Shown: positions 21,858-32,997 of the stretch, in pieces
Position numbering within the stretch: position 1 is the stretch's first letter
Layout of the letters: each line of letters begins with the position of its first letter
NCBI GenBank assembly: GCA_949825045.1
Contig: OX463807.1
Span: 10,689,501 to 10,753,500 of the forward strand
Reading direction: 5' to 3'
Length of the DNA: 64,000 nt
From: Argyresthia goedartella
Lineage: Eukaryota > Arthropoda > Insecta > Lepidoptera > Argyresthiidae
Position numbers and translations under genes: made by a program
Notes under the pieces: generated by a model
The model's input: the letters and a program-made list of their open reading frames with translations, nothing else
The model's database searches: none
Told to the model about the DNA's origin: nothing

Positions 21858-22755
21858 TGGATAGCATTAATTAGGTAGCTAGCCACCTATATAAAAATAG
21901 TTTAATACTCACTTTCGTGTTGTTTTCACTGATGAATTGATGATCTCTCTCTTCATTAGTAGGTACTTTGTTTTTACACAAAACAATAACTCCCGATCAA
22001 GATGTATTAAAGAATGATAGAAGGAATGAGCGTATTATTACCTTCTAGAGCTAGCAACTGATACTAAATGGGAGGGAAGCCAGCCGCGCGCGGCGCACGG
22101 GACTTGTGTGTGCGTGAACCGAGCCGAGCCGAAGTTAGCCGAATGTCTCGACGCGAGTAGATCGTGAGTATTCGTGTCCGCGCCGCGCCAGCGAACAGAT
22201 CACGCGCTTGACAATGGCGCGAATATTTAAAAATAAAAGATAAAAACAAAAGTACCGAAATTATCGAAATTCCCGGTTCTGTCACTACCAGTACCGGTAC
22301 AGATAAAACAAGTGATTTCCCGGGAATAATCAGTACCGGGAATTCCCGGGAGCATCCCCTAGACCGCGCTTCGCTCTTCGCCCTGCGAATGTACGCACGC
22401 TGAACGCACGAGCGCCCTCTCTTGTTCTATCGTTGTTGTTGCCCCTGTATTGTTGTAGAATCACCCCTATTAGGTCCTGCCCCCTTATTATATAACTCAA
22501 ATCGACCGAAAGTTATGGAAATGTGAGTTATCCCTTACACGAAACGTCAATTTGACACTAACTTCGTTGGATTTGAGATACTGACTAAAGGGGGCACGTA
22601 ACTTAGTAACCTAAATTACTAATATAGACTGTAATATCGGTACACAATGCATGAAAACGTTACATCAAAATGTGCTTAGATAAACACAACTTCGGCTTAA
22701 GTATGAGAAGTGGTTAGCTAGTAATCTTAATTATTAATTCTTATTTATAGTTTGC

Positions 22756-23085
22756 TAATAGAAGCGTTTTACCTGAAAATAAAACGCATATTAAAATACT
22801 TACCTAATTCTAAGCTTAGCTTAAATATAGGCATTTCCGTTTCCCGTCGATTTTATCCATTTTCGACTCGATTTTACCTCGTATGTTTCCGGTTTGGATT
22901 TGCGCGGGCTTTCGTCGCCTGGCAGATGGCGCCATTGTAGTTTTCGTAAATGGCGGAGTGCTCATTTTTATCATTGGCTCGAAAATACACCAGGCAGAGA
23001 TAAAAATTTAATATGCGTTTTATTTTCAGGTAAAACGCTTCTATTAAATCACTTGACCGTAATTCTAAGCTTAGCTTAAATATTT
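22756..23085. repeat. DIRS_B 3' terminal repeat and internal complementary region
   Basis: 22756-22795 and 23007-23046 are perfect 40-bp inverted repeats. TAATTCTAAGCTTAGCTTAA occurs in direct orientation at 22804 and 23060. Positions 22798-22985 match the reverse complement of the right-hand terminus (about 30370-30560). This is the inverted terminal repeat plus complementary region expected for DIRS circular intermediates. Confidence 0.82.
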
Positions 23086-23319
23086 GAGACCTGTTTGTTA
23101 TCGCCTGGTGACGGAAGCTATTTTAATAACGCCAATGTGAATTTTATGAAATCAAAGTTTAATTAATAATCCAAGTCTTAATTATACTCGTACGTATAGT
23201 ATAAATAATTTAAATAATTAAATAAAGAAAATATTATCGAAACACAAAAACCATACATGGTAGGTATTCCTTATTACAATTAATCAATTGGATTAAACAA
23301 TTGCGATACACTTTGTGAA

Positions 23320-24290
23320 TTATCACAACTGCTTCTCATCACTTCACGGCGGTAAAACCGCTGAAAAGTATTTTCGGAGCGCCAGTTTCCACGTGCCAGA
23401 ATGTCATCTACAGGGTTCATTCTCCAGCCAGCTCTTTGAGGCTACAGCTGACCGAACACTTCTAGGAGTAGCTGTGATGTTTGCTTATTTAAGAATATGT
23501 TTAACCCAGCCAGCTATAACGGTACGAGAAGTAGGGTTTGCTTTACCTTTTACGGTAACAAATAAATTCGAGGATTTGGAACAGTCTCGCCTGTCTTTCA
23601 ATAATTCTATGGTTCGTGCCACCCAGAATACAGGATCCAGGCTTAGGGTATCTTCATTGGGGCAAAGCTTCCAACCAGACTGTCTGTAGTCGCTGCTATC
23701 AGTTTTAGAGCCATACTCAGGCCAAAATATAATGCAACTACTCGTTCTTGTCTAATGATTAGGATCCACTCTGAGTAATGTCAGATCATGAATACGTCGA
23801 CCTGAACATAATAGCAAAAGAATGGCCGCATGTCGTGATGTCTGATAATTATTATTTGGATCTATTGTGGAATTAGACAAAAATGTGACCAATTTACTGG
23901 TATCCCAAATAGGTGGTTTGGTGATTTTAGGATTTTTAAGGGATATTGATTTTAAAATATGCTTCACCAGGACATGTGAGCTAAGTTGACTGGATAAATC
24001 CGCATTGCAGAGAGTGGAAACAACTGACTTATGCAAAATTACCGTGTTATATGCCAAACCGTGAATCAGATATAAATCTGCTAAAAATTGTGCTAGTTGG
24101 GATCCTGTTGGTTTCTTGGGGTTAACTTTGTTAAGATCGTTCCACGATATCCATCGCTTCCAGGCTGATTCATATGTCCTTAAAGTAGACGCACGCCAGG
24201 AGTTTTTAAGTAATGCTAATTGCCGCGGACGCCATGTAGTTACTTCCGGGGTCCACCCCCACATTTCCATACCTCGAGTATCATCTGTTT
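23320..24290 (-). pseudogene. DIRS_B tyrosine recombinase
   Basis: From about 24290 the minus strand reads the core-binding domain: LALLKNSWRASTLRTYESAW, QLAQFLADLYLIHGLAYNTV, ILHKSVVSTLCNADLSSQLS, then the catalytic domain start ILLLLCSGRRIHDLTLLR with the first Arg. The frame ends at 23752. Shifted frames complete the enzyme down to 23320, including ILARGNWRSENTFQRFYRRE with the expected C-terminal nucleophile Tyr. A plus-strand ORF over 23315-23689 is only its antisense. One or more frameshifts disable it. Confidence 0.85.
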
Positions 24291-25602
24291 GACATTCGGG
24301 GGCGGATGGCCCGTTGACGTGTCCACTAGACATTTGTGCAATTTTCTCAGTGTGAAGGGGGCTTCGAGAGCGCGGGCTTTGAGATCCGCTCTCCAAAAAA
24401 CCTTCTCCCATCGTGGTACCACTATGAGAAAGATTCTTGAAGACTGATTCAGATGAGTCAACACTTTCGGTATAAGGGATGGTGGTGGGAACAGCCACGC
24501 TAGTGGGAAATTCCACGGAACACTGAATGCGTCGTGAAACATCGCTTGGTGATCTTGCTGGTCTAGGGTCATGTAATTGGAGACAACATGTGCTCTTTCG
24601 GATGCAAAGAGATCCACGACAGGTGTTCCCCACTTCGCAAATACAACTTCCACGCAGGTCGGCAACAGGTGCCATTCCGGAGGAAGACGATGCCGGGAAA
24701 GGTGATCGGCATGGCTGTTGTATCTGCCTGGGGTGTGGTATATGCTGAATGTGATGTGATGGTGATCGAGCAATTGCAGTATCCGGTACGTTAACTCCAT
24801 GAGCTGAAGAGATTTCGTTCCCCTTCCTTCCTGAGATGTGCGACCGCAGTCTTGTTGTCGCATTGCATCAGGATGCGACTGTGAGACATTAAGTGAGCAT
24901 GGTTCTCGAGAGCATAAAGTATTGCTAGCATTTCATTTTGATTGCAATGTAGGGGCAGTTCTTTCTGTGACTAGGTACCCGAAAGAGCTAGATTTTTCAA
25001 TTGAGCTCCCCATCCCAGATCCGATGCATCCGTTGTTAGAAAATTTACGGGTGGAGGATGATGCAGAGGCGTTGAAAGATGACAATTCTCTACCCAACAA
25101 CTCAGTTCTATCCGGACAGTTGCAGGCAAAAGATGAGCCTTTGTTGACGGATGGTCTGGCAGCGAGCTCATGAACCAAAGCAGTTGACGATGGTTAAGTC
25201 GACCCCGTGGTACAACAAAGCTTGCAAAATTTAAGAGACCTACAATGCTCTGTACTTCTCTTAAAGTGAGTTTTCCTTTTATGAGAGTTTGACTTATTTT
25301 TCTGACAATGATAGCAGTCTTTTCTTTTGGTAGTCTTTAGATTGCTCCAGGGTCTCCACAACACGCCCAAATAAATTATACTCCTTTGCGGAATCGTGAC
25401 AGATTTTTCGTGATTTACTTTCCATCCTAGAAGTTGCAAGGTGCGAACTGTTACTTCTACATGCTCGTGAAGCATACTGGCTTCTTGATGGACAATCAGA
25501 AAGTCGTCTAGGTAGACAACAATCTTTATTATTATTTAATATTTTCCGTCGCAGGGTCTCGGCCACCCAATTCGTTAGAATGGAAAATGTCTTTGAAGCT
25601 GT
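24240..25602 (-). pseudogene. DIRS_B RT C-terminus and RNase H
   Basis: Minus-strand continuation after hAT_1: TASKTFSILTNWVAETLRRK, a YLDD box (about 25522-25511) reached by a frame change, and a thumb segment SIIYLGVLW. RNase H follows with TTDASDLGWGAQLKNLALSG (first Asp, about 25030), then [13 protein letters not shown] and [20 protein letters not shown]-like PLAWLFPPP and KVFWRADL (24863-24240). At least two frame changes are needed to read through. Confidence 0.82.
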
Positions 25603-25610
25603 GCTTAGAC

Positions 25611-28416
25611 CAGAGGCGGCTCGTCTTATGGAGCGCTGGTGCAGTGCACTCCCACTCTACCAAACTCAAACTATCTCAAACTCAAAAGTACTTTATTACT
25701 GTAGATATTTACATATGCTTAGCAAACGTCATTTTTTGCCTCTTCTCTACATTGGACCACTGTGGGAGAAGAAGGGCGTAGAAACTCCCACAGATTTATT
25801 TTTATTTTTACCAAAATTACCTACTGTATTATTATTTTTCATATTACTTACCTATAACCCTATACCTACCTAGACATTCTAATATGCGTATAGACGCTCA
25901 ACTCAATAGTACACAACTACCTACGCCCACAACGTTGATATTTGGCGCCATGTCAAGTAAATTCGAGTGGAGCGCCAGCGATTGCGCTCCTATGAAACCA
26001 ATTTCAGTACAATGCCTAGCCCTGTATTCAGTGCGTGCGAAAGAGAATTTTTACAACAGTCGCGGTGTGGTTGCTGGGCGCTGACAAAACGAGAGCGGCG
26101 GCGCGGTGAAGTACCTATGCGTTGTTGCCGCTCTTATCACAACAATCAAACGTGTCGTCCTGTCTGTTTTGCGCCAGTTATTTCAGGACATTTCGCAATA
26201 AATAAATACTAAAAACAGTTTGTGTGAGTGTTGTGTGTGACAATCGAGTGAAAGATGGAACAATATAGTGTCACTTTTATTAAAAACTGTGAAAAGACCC
26301 TCGAAAAGCGTCTCGAACTAAAGTCGAAGGGCCCACCACGGCCTGAACTAGGACTTACCCAAAAATGTGGTACGAAAAGTAAAACGTTTACGCGAGTTTT
26401 CAAATCAGAACAATATTTAAAAACCCCTTGGTTGTGTGGATGTGTAGACAGCGATAAATTGTTTTGTTTCCCGTGTTTGGTGTTTGCTGCTAGTGGTGGT
26501 GGTGAATCTGCATGGACAGAAACCGGTGTTGATGATTAAGCGCATCTTTCAATAAAAGTGAAAAAGAATTCGCAATCTCGATCTCATATGTTATGTGAAG
26601 TGCAATTAGCATCTATCGGACGACAAGAAATTCGTAAGGCGCTTGATTCTGCGTATCGAAAATCTATTAGAGAGTTCAATGTACGTGTTGATGAAAATCG
26701 ATATATTTTACGGCGTTTAATAGATTGCGTTGTGTTCTGTGGTGCGTTTCAAGTTGCCTTACGCGGGCATGATGAATCTACGGAATCCCTGAATCCCGGT
26801 ATCTATAGAGGTTTGGTTGATTTTGTATCAGAGATCGATTTGGCTATGAAACAGCATTTATCCAGCAGCTCTGTTTTTAAAGGTACGTCCAAAACAATAC
26901 AGAATGATATTTTGGATGCTATCTATGAAGTATGCAGATCAGAAATACAGATTCATATTAAAAATGCAGAGTTTATTGCAATTCAGGCAGATGAATCAAC
27001 TGATTGTTCTACTATTCAGCAGCTTGTATTTATTATAAGGTATGTACTTACATGATGGTAAAATATATGAAAGATTTATGAAGTTTATACAACCTAAAGG
27101 GTATACAGCAGAAGTTATAGCGGCTGAAATCATGAAAGAGCTTGATAATTTAAATATTGATAAAAATAAGTTAATTGGTCAGAGCTACGACGGAGCTGCC
27201 GTAATGAGTGGAAGTACTAATGGTGTCCAAAAGATTGTCAGAAATACCTACCCATATGCCTACTATGTACATTGTTACGCGCATCAACTTAGTCTAATGT
27301 TAGAAAAATGTGCATCGATTAATCACACAGTAAGAAGCTTCTTTTGCAATTTACATGCATTCCCATCGTTTTTCACACGTTCGCCAAAACGATCCGAAAT
27401 TTTAAAAGAAATCGTGCATAAAAAAATACCTGCCGCTCCACAGACGAGATGGAATTATAATACAAGTACAGTGAAAGTTATACACGGTAATTTAGAACCT
27501 CTGAAAGAGTGTATGCAAGCAATAATGGACAGTCGTAACAGTGACCCCAATACCTATAATCAAGCTGAATCTCTTCTTTCATATCTAAATAATGACAATT
27601 TTTTGTATTGGCTGAACTTTTTTGCAAAGCTGATGCCGCACTGTGAAATGCTGTTTAAATTTTTACAGTCTCGATCACTTGACTCGATTAAAATCCTGAA
27701 TGAAGTCAGTAAATTCGAAAAAGTCAAACCAATTACGTGATGATGATCCACCACCTTCACCAAAGAAAAAACGTCGGCCTGATAATGTAAATCATTCAGT
27801 TATGAGAAAAGAAGTATGTGATGTATTAAGAGTGCAGATTAAAGACAGATTTGTGCATACGGACCATTTATTGGCGTCTAAATTGTTTTACACAGATAGA
27901 TTTGCCGACTACAATAAGAAATTTCCGGAAGATGATTTTAAAAAGGTTGTAAACACATACAATTTCCTATAAAAAATTAAACTGAAAAATGAGCTGTCAG
28001 TTATTTATAGCAGAGACGATTTTCACAATGCTGACGGCGCCCTAGCTTTACTTCAACATTTTATGGAATATGCATTGGAATCGGTATTTGAAGAAAGCAT
28101 GAAGCTTTTAAAAATTGTATGCACTATTCCCATGACCTCAGTAGAAAGCGAGCGCTGTTTTTCGACACTAAACAAGTGAAAACATTTACGCGAAATACTA
28201 TGGCGCAAGACCGTCTTAATGCTTCATGCATGATCAGCATAGAAAACCGTCTGATAAATAGTAGTTCAGATTTCCACAAGAAGGTCATTGCCGTCTTCGC
28301 TCACCAAAAAGATCGGCGAATGGATTTTATTTACAAATAAAACAATGAGGTAAGCTGTCGTTTTTCATTTTTATTTTTAGTGAACACCCAAAAAAATATA
28401 TCACGAGCTGCCCCTG
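25611..28416 (+). mobile_element. hAT transposon (hAT_1) with perfect GCTTAGAC target duplication
   Basis: Ends CAGAGGCGGCTCGTCTTATG on the left and, on the other strand from the right end, CAGGGGCAGCTCGTGATAT, giving short imperfect inverted repeats CAGRGGCRGCTCGT. The 8-bp sequence GCTTAGAC flanks both sides (25603-25610 and 28417-28424), the size made by hAT elements. Removing it rejoins the DIRS_B reverse transcriptase inside the conserved PFGLS region. Length 2806 bp. Confidence 0.96.
26255..28340 (+). pseudogene. hAT_1 transposase (ZMYM1/DUF4371-like)
   Basis: ATG at 26255. The first part has a TTF/MYM-type Cys region: WLCGCVDSDKLFCFPCLVFA. After a frame break at 26539 come SRSHMLCEVQLA, the RNase H-like fold with FIAIQADESTDCSTIQQLVF (first Asp), GQSYDGAAVMSGSTNGVQKI (second Asp), HCYAHQLSLML, and the dimerisation end IPMTSVESERCFSTL with its conserved Glu, then RLNASCMISIENRL. 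Five frame segments (26255-26539, 26558-27055, 27042-27740, 27700-27972, 28119 onward) show several indels and stops. The domain order fits hAT transposases related to zinc-finger MYM-type 1 proteins. Confidence 0.9.
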
Positions 28417-28424
28417 GCTTAGAC

Positions 28425-30225
28425 CGAATGGCAGGCAAGTCATTTCCAGTAATTTTTGGTTGTATATGAGACGAAGAAAGCGCCTGTGTGACTCGTGTAT
28501 ACTCAGGTGGAAGTATGCCTGTGAAAGATCCACTTTGCACATCCAATCTCTTGGTTGAATGAAATCGGGGATGCGATACATGTTTATGAGACGAAATGGA
28601 TCGGCAATTACAAACTGGTTGAGGGATTTTAAATTGAAAATCGGACGGGAAGTTCCGTCGCTCTTTGGAACCAGAAAAAGAGGGGAAATAAAACTCGGGG
28701 ACGGTTGAACTACTTTTAGAATGCCCTGGGTTTTCATTTTGTCTATTATTGCCGTCATTTCCTTTGAGATTGGAGTGTGAAATGGGCGTAACTTTAAATT
28801 GGGGAACATAAGAGGCGGTCTTTGAGTGAATGGGATGCGATACCCTTGAATCATTTTTAAGATTATTTGTGGTGCTCCCATTCTCTCCCATTGTCTGTAG
28901 TATTGCGACAACTGACCTGCCTGAAATAGATTTGAGTCAATGCCGTTTGGAGCCTCTTTGTCCTGGAGGGGAGTAATATCGCCCTCGTTGACCACTTTGT
29001 GAACCACGGTTGGACCGCGAGCCACGGTTGTGAAAGGCACCTCTTCCTGATGGTCTGTGCTGGAATCCTCTGTTCGGTTGTGCTGATAATGTCCACCCCG
29101 CGAGGATGGATTGTCATGGTGCATCTCGGGCATGCTAGACTCATGCTGAGCACAATGAGTGCCACGCGATGGCAACTCTGTATTATTGTTGTAATAACCC
29201 CGCGAGGGGTAGTGTCTTACCTTATTTGGCTTCGCCTGAGAAGATCTGTCAGACTTTTGAGGCCAAAAAGCTTTTCGCATTCCACCGACTTTTTCTATTG
29301 TTGTGGTAAATGAGTCGGGGTTAAATATGTGCGTGTGTGAAGGAGGAATCTTGTTAAGGACAGCCTTCACTAAAGGATCTCGGACCTTACTTGTAATAGC
29401 CTCTCTCCTCATTTCAATTGCCTCAGCTCTATGGCCACACACGAGTTGCAAAAGATCAGTGGAGATTTTATGAAAGTCTCCATTTAAAAATAATTCCTCG
29501 ACTTTGTTGCTCAAATTATCAATGTTTCCCTCTGGTGTCATTGCCCATGTGAGAAGGCTACGTATGTTATGCTGCAGTGACTCATTCTGTTTCAGTAAAC
29601 AGTATGTGATGGCAGCATAGGATTTGTCAGTATGTGCCAGGTGACGCAAGGTATCATATATTTTCACCTCATCGTTTGTTTCCAAGTCTATGAAACCTGG
29701 AGTATGGGTGTAAAATTTCTGCGTTTCAGCATATCGGACCTCTGCCCATGAGCTGCTATCGAAACGCTGCACGTCAACCAACATTTTCAAAAAATTGTCG
29801 GGCGTCTTATGGATAGACGGTTCTTTCAATTTTGTTTCGATATCAAACGTGAAATTAGGATTGGAATTTTCTACCTTATTTGTCTCAGAATAATTCCTCG
29901 TGTCTTGGTAAAGATCACCGCTTATTGCAGAGCAAAGCGAAATATTATCGTGATAATTTGTATCACAGTTCATATTGTCATCAATATATTTGCGAAGCTC
30001 ACCCATTTCCTTATACAGTTTGGCCAGCACCTGGCTTGTTTTGTGGCCGCGCTTGTTCTTGCGGCGGCGGCGGCGCTGCGCTCGCTTTTTTCTTTGCCCT
30101 GACGAAGAACTCGAAGACGACCTGGACGAGGAGCTGCTGCTGCTGCTGCTGCGAGCTCGCTTGCGTTGCCCGCTAGGACCAGCTACAGTTCTCGAAACAT
30201 GGGATACCTCTTCCTCCTGATCCAT
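28425..30225 (-). pseudogene. DIRS_B gag and N-terminal reverse transcriptase
   Basis: ATG at 30225 ([20 protein letters not shown]). Residues 15-60 are Ser/Arg-rich then strongly basic ([17 protein letters not shown]), likely nucleic-acid binding or a nuclear signal. The gag body follows (about residues 60-400), then the [62 protein letters not shown] with catalytic Asp, and TCLPFGLS at the hAT_1 insertion. The frame is open throughout; the last ~32 codons of the long ORF (to 28327) belong to hAT_1. Confidence 0.88.
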
Positions 30226-30369
30226 TTTTAGTTGCTTTCCACAAGACAACCAGGGCCTCGCTTACGAATGGGGCACTGATGGTTGTAACACTGCACAAAT
30301 CTTTCACACTTTGTTTTTACTGATGATTTACGCAGCAGAATTTGCTGCTTCTCCGACGGGAACCAAAAC

Positions 30370-30575
30370 GCCAATGATAATAATGAGCACTCCGCCATTT
30401 ACGAAAACTACAATGGCGCCATCGGCCAGGCGACGAAAGCCCGCGCAAATCCAAACCGGAAACATACGAGGTAAAATCGAGTCGAAAATGGATAAAATCG
30501 ACGGGAAACGGATATGCCTATCTCAAATATTTAAGCTTAGCTTAGAATTACGGTCAAGTGATTTAATAATCGTAT
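30370..30575. repeat. DIRS_B 5' inverted terminal repeat
   Basis: Reverse complement matches 22798-22985 and, at its outer edge, 23046-23085. Recognisable blocks include AAATGGCGGAGTGCTCAT and TTCCCGTCGATTTTATCC. It marks the upstream end of DIRS_B, and the mariner element begins about 50 bp beyond. Confidence 0.8.
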
Positions 30576-30625
30576 TAATTTTTATATCGTTAGTATGAAA
30601 ATGTAATATATTATGTAGATTTATA

Positions 30626-31933
30626 CATAGTCAGGTCATAAGTTCTGTCACATGTGCAATATGAAATAATTTAGACATGTTTATTATTTATGTAAACATT
30701 TATATAGCAAAATGAACTTAATAAAACATAGATTCTTATGGTAATAAAGTTTATTCAAAATGACCCCCGCGATTTTGAATACAGGCCTTTATTCTGCGCG
30801 GCCAGTCGTCTATCGCAGCACGAACGAGGTCCATGTCAATATCGGCGGCTGCCTTAATCAAGGATGCCTTGAGTGACTCCAAATCAGGATGAGGCTTTGA
30901 GCAGGCCTTTTCCTCCAAGTGTTGCCATATCTTGTAATCTAACGGACTCAAATCTGGACTGGAGGAGGGCCAGTCTTCGTGCCGGATGAAGTCGATTTCA
31001 CGCGCCGCCGCCAGTCTTGTGTGCTTTTCGCTCTATGAGCTGGCGCAGAATCTTGTTGGAATACCCAGTGCCTGTTATTAAACATGGTATGAGAAACAGG
31101 TTCCACAAGGTTCTTGAGGACTGTATTTTGATACACAACTGCATTCGTTTTTACGCCTTTCTCACAAAAATGTAACTCAGTTAAGCCCCAATAAGAGACT
31201 CCCAACCAAACCATGAGCGAGGATGGAAAATGACCTCGTTGGACACGCGGAATACGGTTGCTCGCTTCTTCACTGCTGTGTGCGTACACCTTATCATTTT
31301 GTTTGTTGTAGCTCTCTTCCACGGTGAAAATTTTTTCAACCGAAAAAAGAATTTCCCGATGCTTTCTTCCCGCGTACCGCTTCAACAAAGCGCGGCATCT
31401 CTTCAGTCTCAGGTCCATTAAACGAGCGTCCAAACGATGTCCTGTTTTTCTTCGATATGCCCTAAGCCCTAAGTCTTCATTTAACACCCTTTTCACCGTG
31501 GTCCTACTTAACCCCATCTGAAGGGCCAACAGTTTCTGTTTACGTATGGGATTTCTTTGAATTCGCGCCTTCACAGCTTTTATCACTGCTGGAGTCCTAA
31601 CAGAGCGAGGGCGACCACTTCTTGACCTGTCATCTACACTAGAGTCTTCATTGTATCGTTTTATGGTACGATAAACGAATCTTTTGGTTATATTCAAATT
31701 TTTCAGTAAGTCGAAAATCTGAATTGGCGCGTAACCGCAACGATGCAACGCAATAACTGCGACACGGTCTTCTTTAAGTGTCCACTCCATATTTAAAAAT
31801 GAGGAAAATTCTAAAAAGTACACATTTTTATTTTCATGAAAAATTCGATATTCGAATTCAATAAACTTTTTTGTGGCCAGCGGTCTAAATTCAAAAGTTT
31901 TTATTGTGTGACAGAACTTATGACCTGACTGTG
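30626..31933 (-). mobile_element. Tc1/mariner-superfamily transposon, 1308 bp
   Basis: Terminal inverted repeats of about 26 bp: left CATAGTCAGGTCATAAGTTC, right end (other strand) CACAGTCAGGTCATAAGTTC, both continuing TGTCACA. TA dinucleotides flank at 30624-30625 and 31934-31935, as expected. The single transposase gene fills the interior on the minus strand. Confidence 0.93.
30751..31790 (-). pseudogene. Mariner-like transposase with lost first Asp and a frameshift
   Basis: Start at ATG 31790 (MEWTLKEDRVAVIALHRCGY), the first Met after the terminal repeat. The N-terminal paired-type helix-turn-helix includes DDRSRSGRPRSVRTPAVIKA (the GRPR hook). Catalytic domain: ILFSVEKIFTVEESYNKQND has Val where the first catalytic Asp is expected (codon 31340-31338). 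The second Asp is present in HWVFQQDSAPAHRAKSTQDW; after a frame change near 30960-30990 the third is in WPSSSPDLSPLDYKIW. Ends RIKACIQNRGGHFE at 30751. Length about 346 codons, normal for the family. Confidence 0.9.
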
Positions 31934-32160
31934 TACATTCCATTAATGCAAAACATGCTTCTTAAGGACTTGCTCGCGCCTTATGGGCTGGCATTGAATC
32001 GGGTGTTTCCCATGCTTTTCATAGGTTCTGTATGAGTGCCTAGCCAGTATGTACGCAGTTTCGTTTAAAATATTGTTAAGGAAGTAAAGTACAGCACGTA
32101 TCGTTCACACGAATGAGAAGTCATGTTCTGTGTCAATGGAGTGGAGAACTTTAAAAAACC

Positions 32161-32557
32161 GTTCAAGTGCGAGTCTAAATCGCGCACGAAGGGTTCCGTA
32201 CCACCGTTCAATGGAAGCGATGGTGTGGAGTGAATAGTTTGGATTTTACACAGCAAAATATTGTTTACAAAGTTTTTGGTGCGGTTACTTTCACACTCCA
32301 TGTACGTAACCAGGTGCATCCATAAGTTTGTATGTGGTATTGAAAGAATTGTTGTATGGGAGCCCCCTTAAATATTTCTTTTATCCTGTTTTTTAGTATT
32401 TGTTGTTATAGCGGCAACAGAAATACATAATCTGTGAAAATTTCAACTCTCTAGCTAGCTAGGTTCTTGAGATACAGCCTGGTGACAGACGGACGGACAG
32501 CGAAGTCTTAGTAATAGGGTTCCGTTTTTACCCTTTGGGTACGGAACCCTAAAAAAA
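32161..32557 (+). repeat. Dispersed Lepidoptera-type repeat, copy 1
   Basis: Begins with GTTCAAGTGCGAGTCTAAAT, CGCGCACGAAGGGTTCCGTA and ends GGGTACGGAACCCTAAAAA, with the GACGGACGGACAGCG segment before it. The ends share a GGTTCCG/CGGAACC complement. The family is very abundant in moth and butterfly genomes as I recall; its class is uncertain. Confidence 0.7.
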
Positions 32558-32997
32558 TATGTAACTTTGTGTATATTTGTTTAGTAAACTGGAGGAACTA
32601 AGTGTCCATAATATTGTGATAAAACATCAAGTTTTTCCAAAACTGCTTTGATTTTTGTCTTATAGTTTCAAAATAAGAGATTATTTGTATATGAATTTTA
32701 GACTTTTAAAGTGTATTTCTACTTATTTTAAAAACGAAATTATATGAGGTATTAATTTTATCGTAATAGATTTATGTTTTGGTATTACGGTCCAGGAACT
32801 TTACAATCCAACGGAAACTTGACACATTTTTTGGCGGAAACACATATTTGGCGGAAACCACCAAAAAATGTGGTTCCCAGAATGCACAGCTATTAAACAT
32901 CTGAAATGATAAGCCAATGATGTGGAGACACTCTGATACTAACGTCGATGCGTCGAAACGTCAAATGGATATTTCCCTAAATAATTTATAATAAACG

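Larger units (their letters stand above)
13140..22358 (-). mobile_element. hAT element with BED zinc finger (hAT_2), split by a gypsy element
   Basis: The minus-strand transposase is in two halves either side of the LTR element: N-terminal half 21019-19914, C-terminal half 14604-13695. Both outer ends carry clusters of CCGGGA/TACCGG motifs (13148-13245 and 22265-22350), typical of hAT subterminal repeats. Candidate ends are GGTATGC at 13140 and GCATCCC ending at 22358, with a rough 8-bp flank CTGGACTG versus CTAGACCG (6 of 8). The coding match is strong; the exact ends are tentative. Confidence 0.75.
22756..30575 (-). mobile_element. DIRS-type retrotransposon (DIRS_B), split by hAT_1
   Basis: Reading from right to left: 5' inverted terminal repeat (about 30370-30575), gag plus RT N-terminus (30225-28425), hAT_1 insertion, RT C-terminus and RNase H (25602-24240), tyrosine recombinase (about 24290-23320), and the 3' repeat with internal complementary region (23085-22756). 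The full order of a DIRS element is kept. The gag-RT frame is still open for about 600 codons, so this copy is younger than DIRS_A. Confidence 0.9.

Noticed and set aside
23315..23689. 124-codon plus-strand ORF
   Set aside because: It is antisense to the C-terminal part of the DIRS_B tyrosine recombinase, which explains the conserved-looking pattern.
24300..24675. N-terminal 120 codons of the 307-codon minus-strand ORF
   Set aside because: Wrong frame of the RNase H to recombinase linker; the true linker is read in the overlapping frame 24863-24240.
28327..28424. Last 32 codons of the long DIRS_B gag-RT frame
   Set aside because: This part is read from the hAT_1 terminus, not from DIRS_B.
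29809..30220. Plus-strand ORFs with Leu-rich and Arg-rich runs
   Set aside because: Antisense of the Ser/Arg-rich N-terminus of DIRS_B gag.
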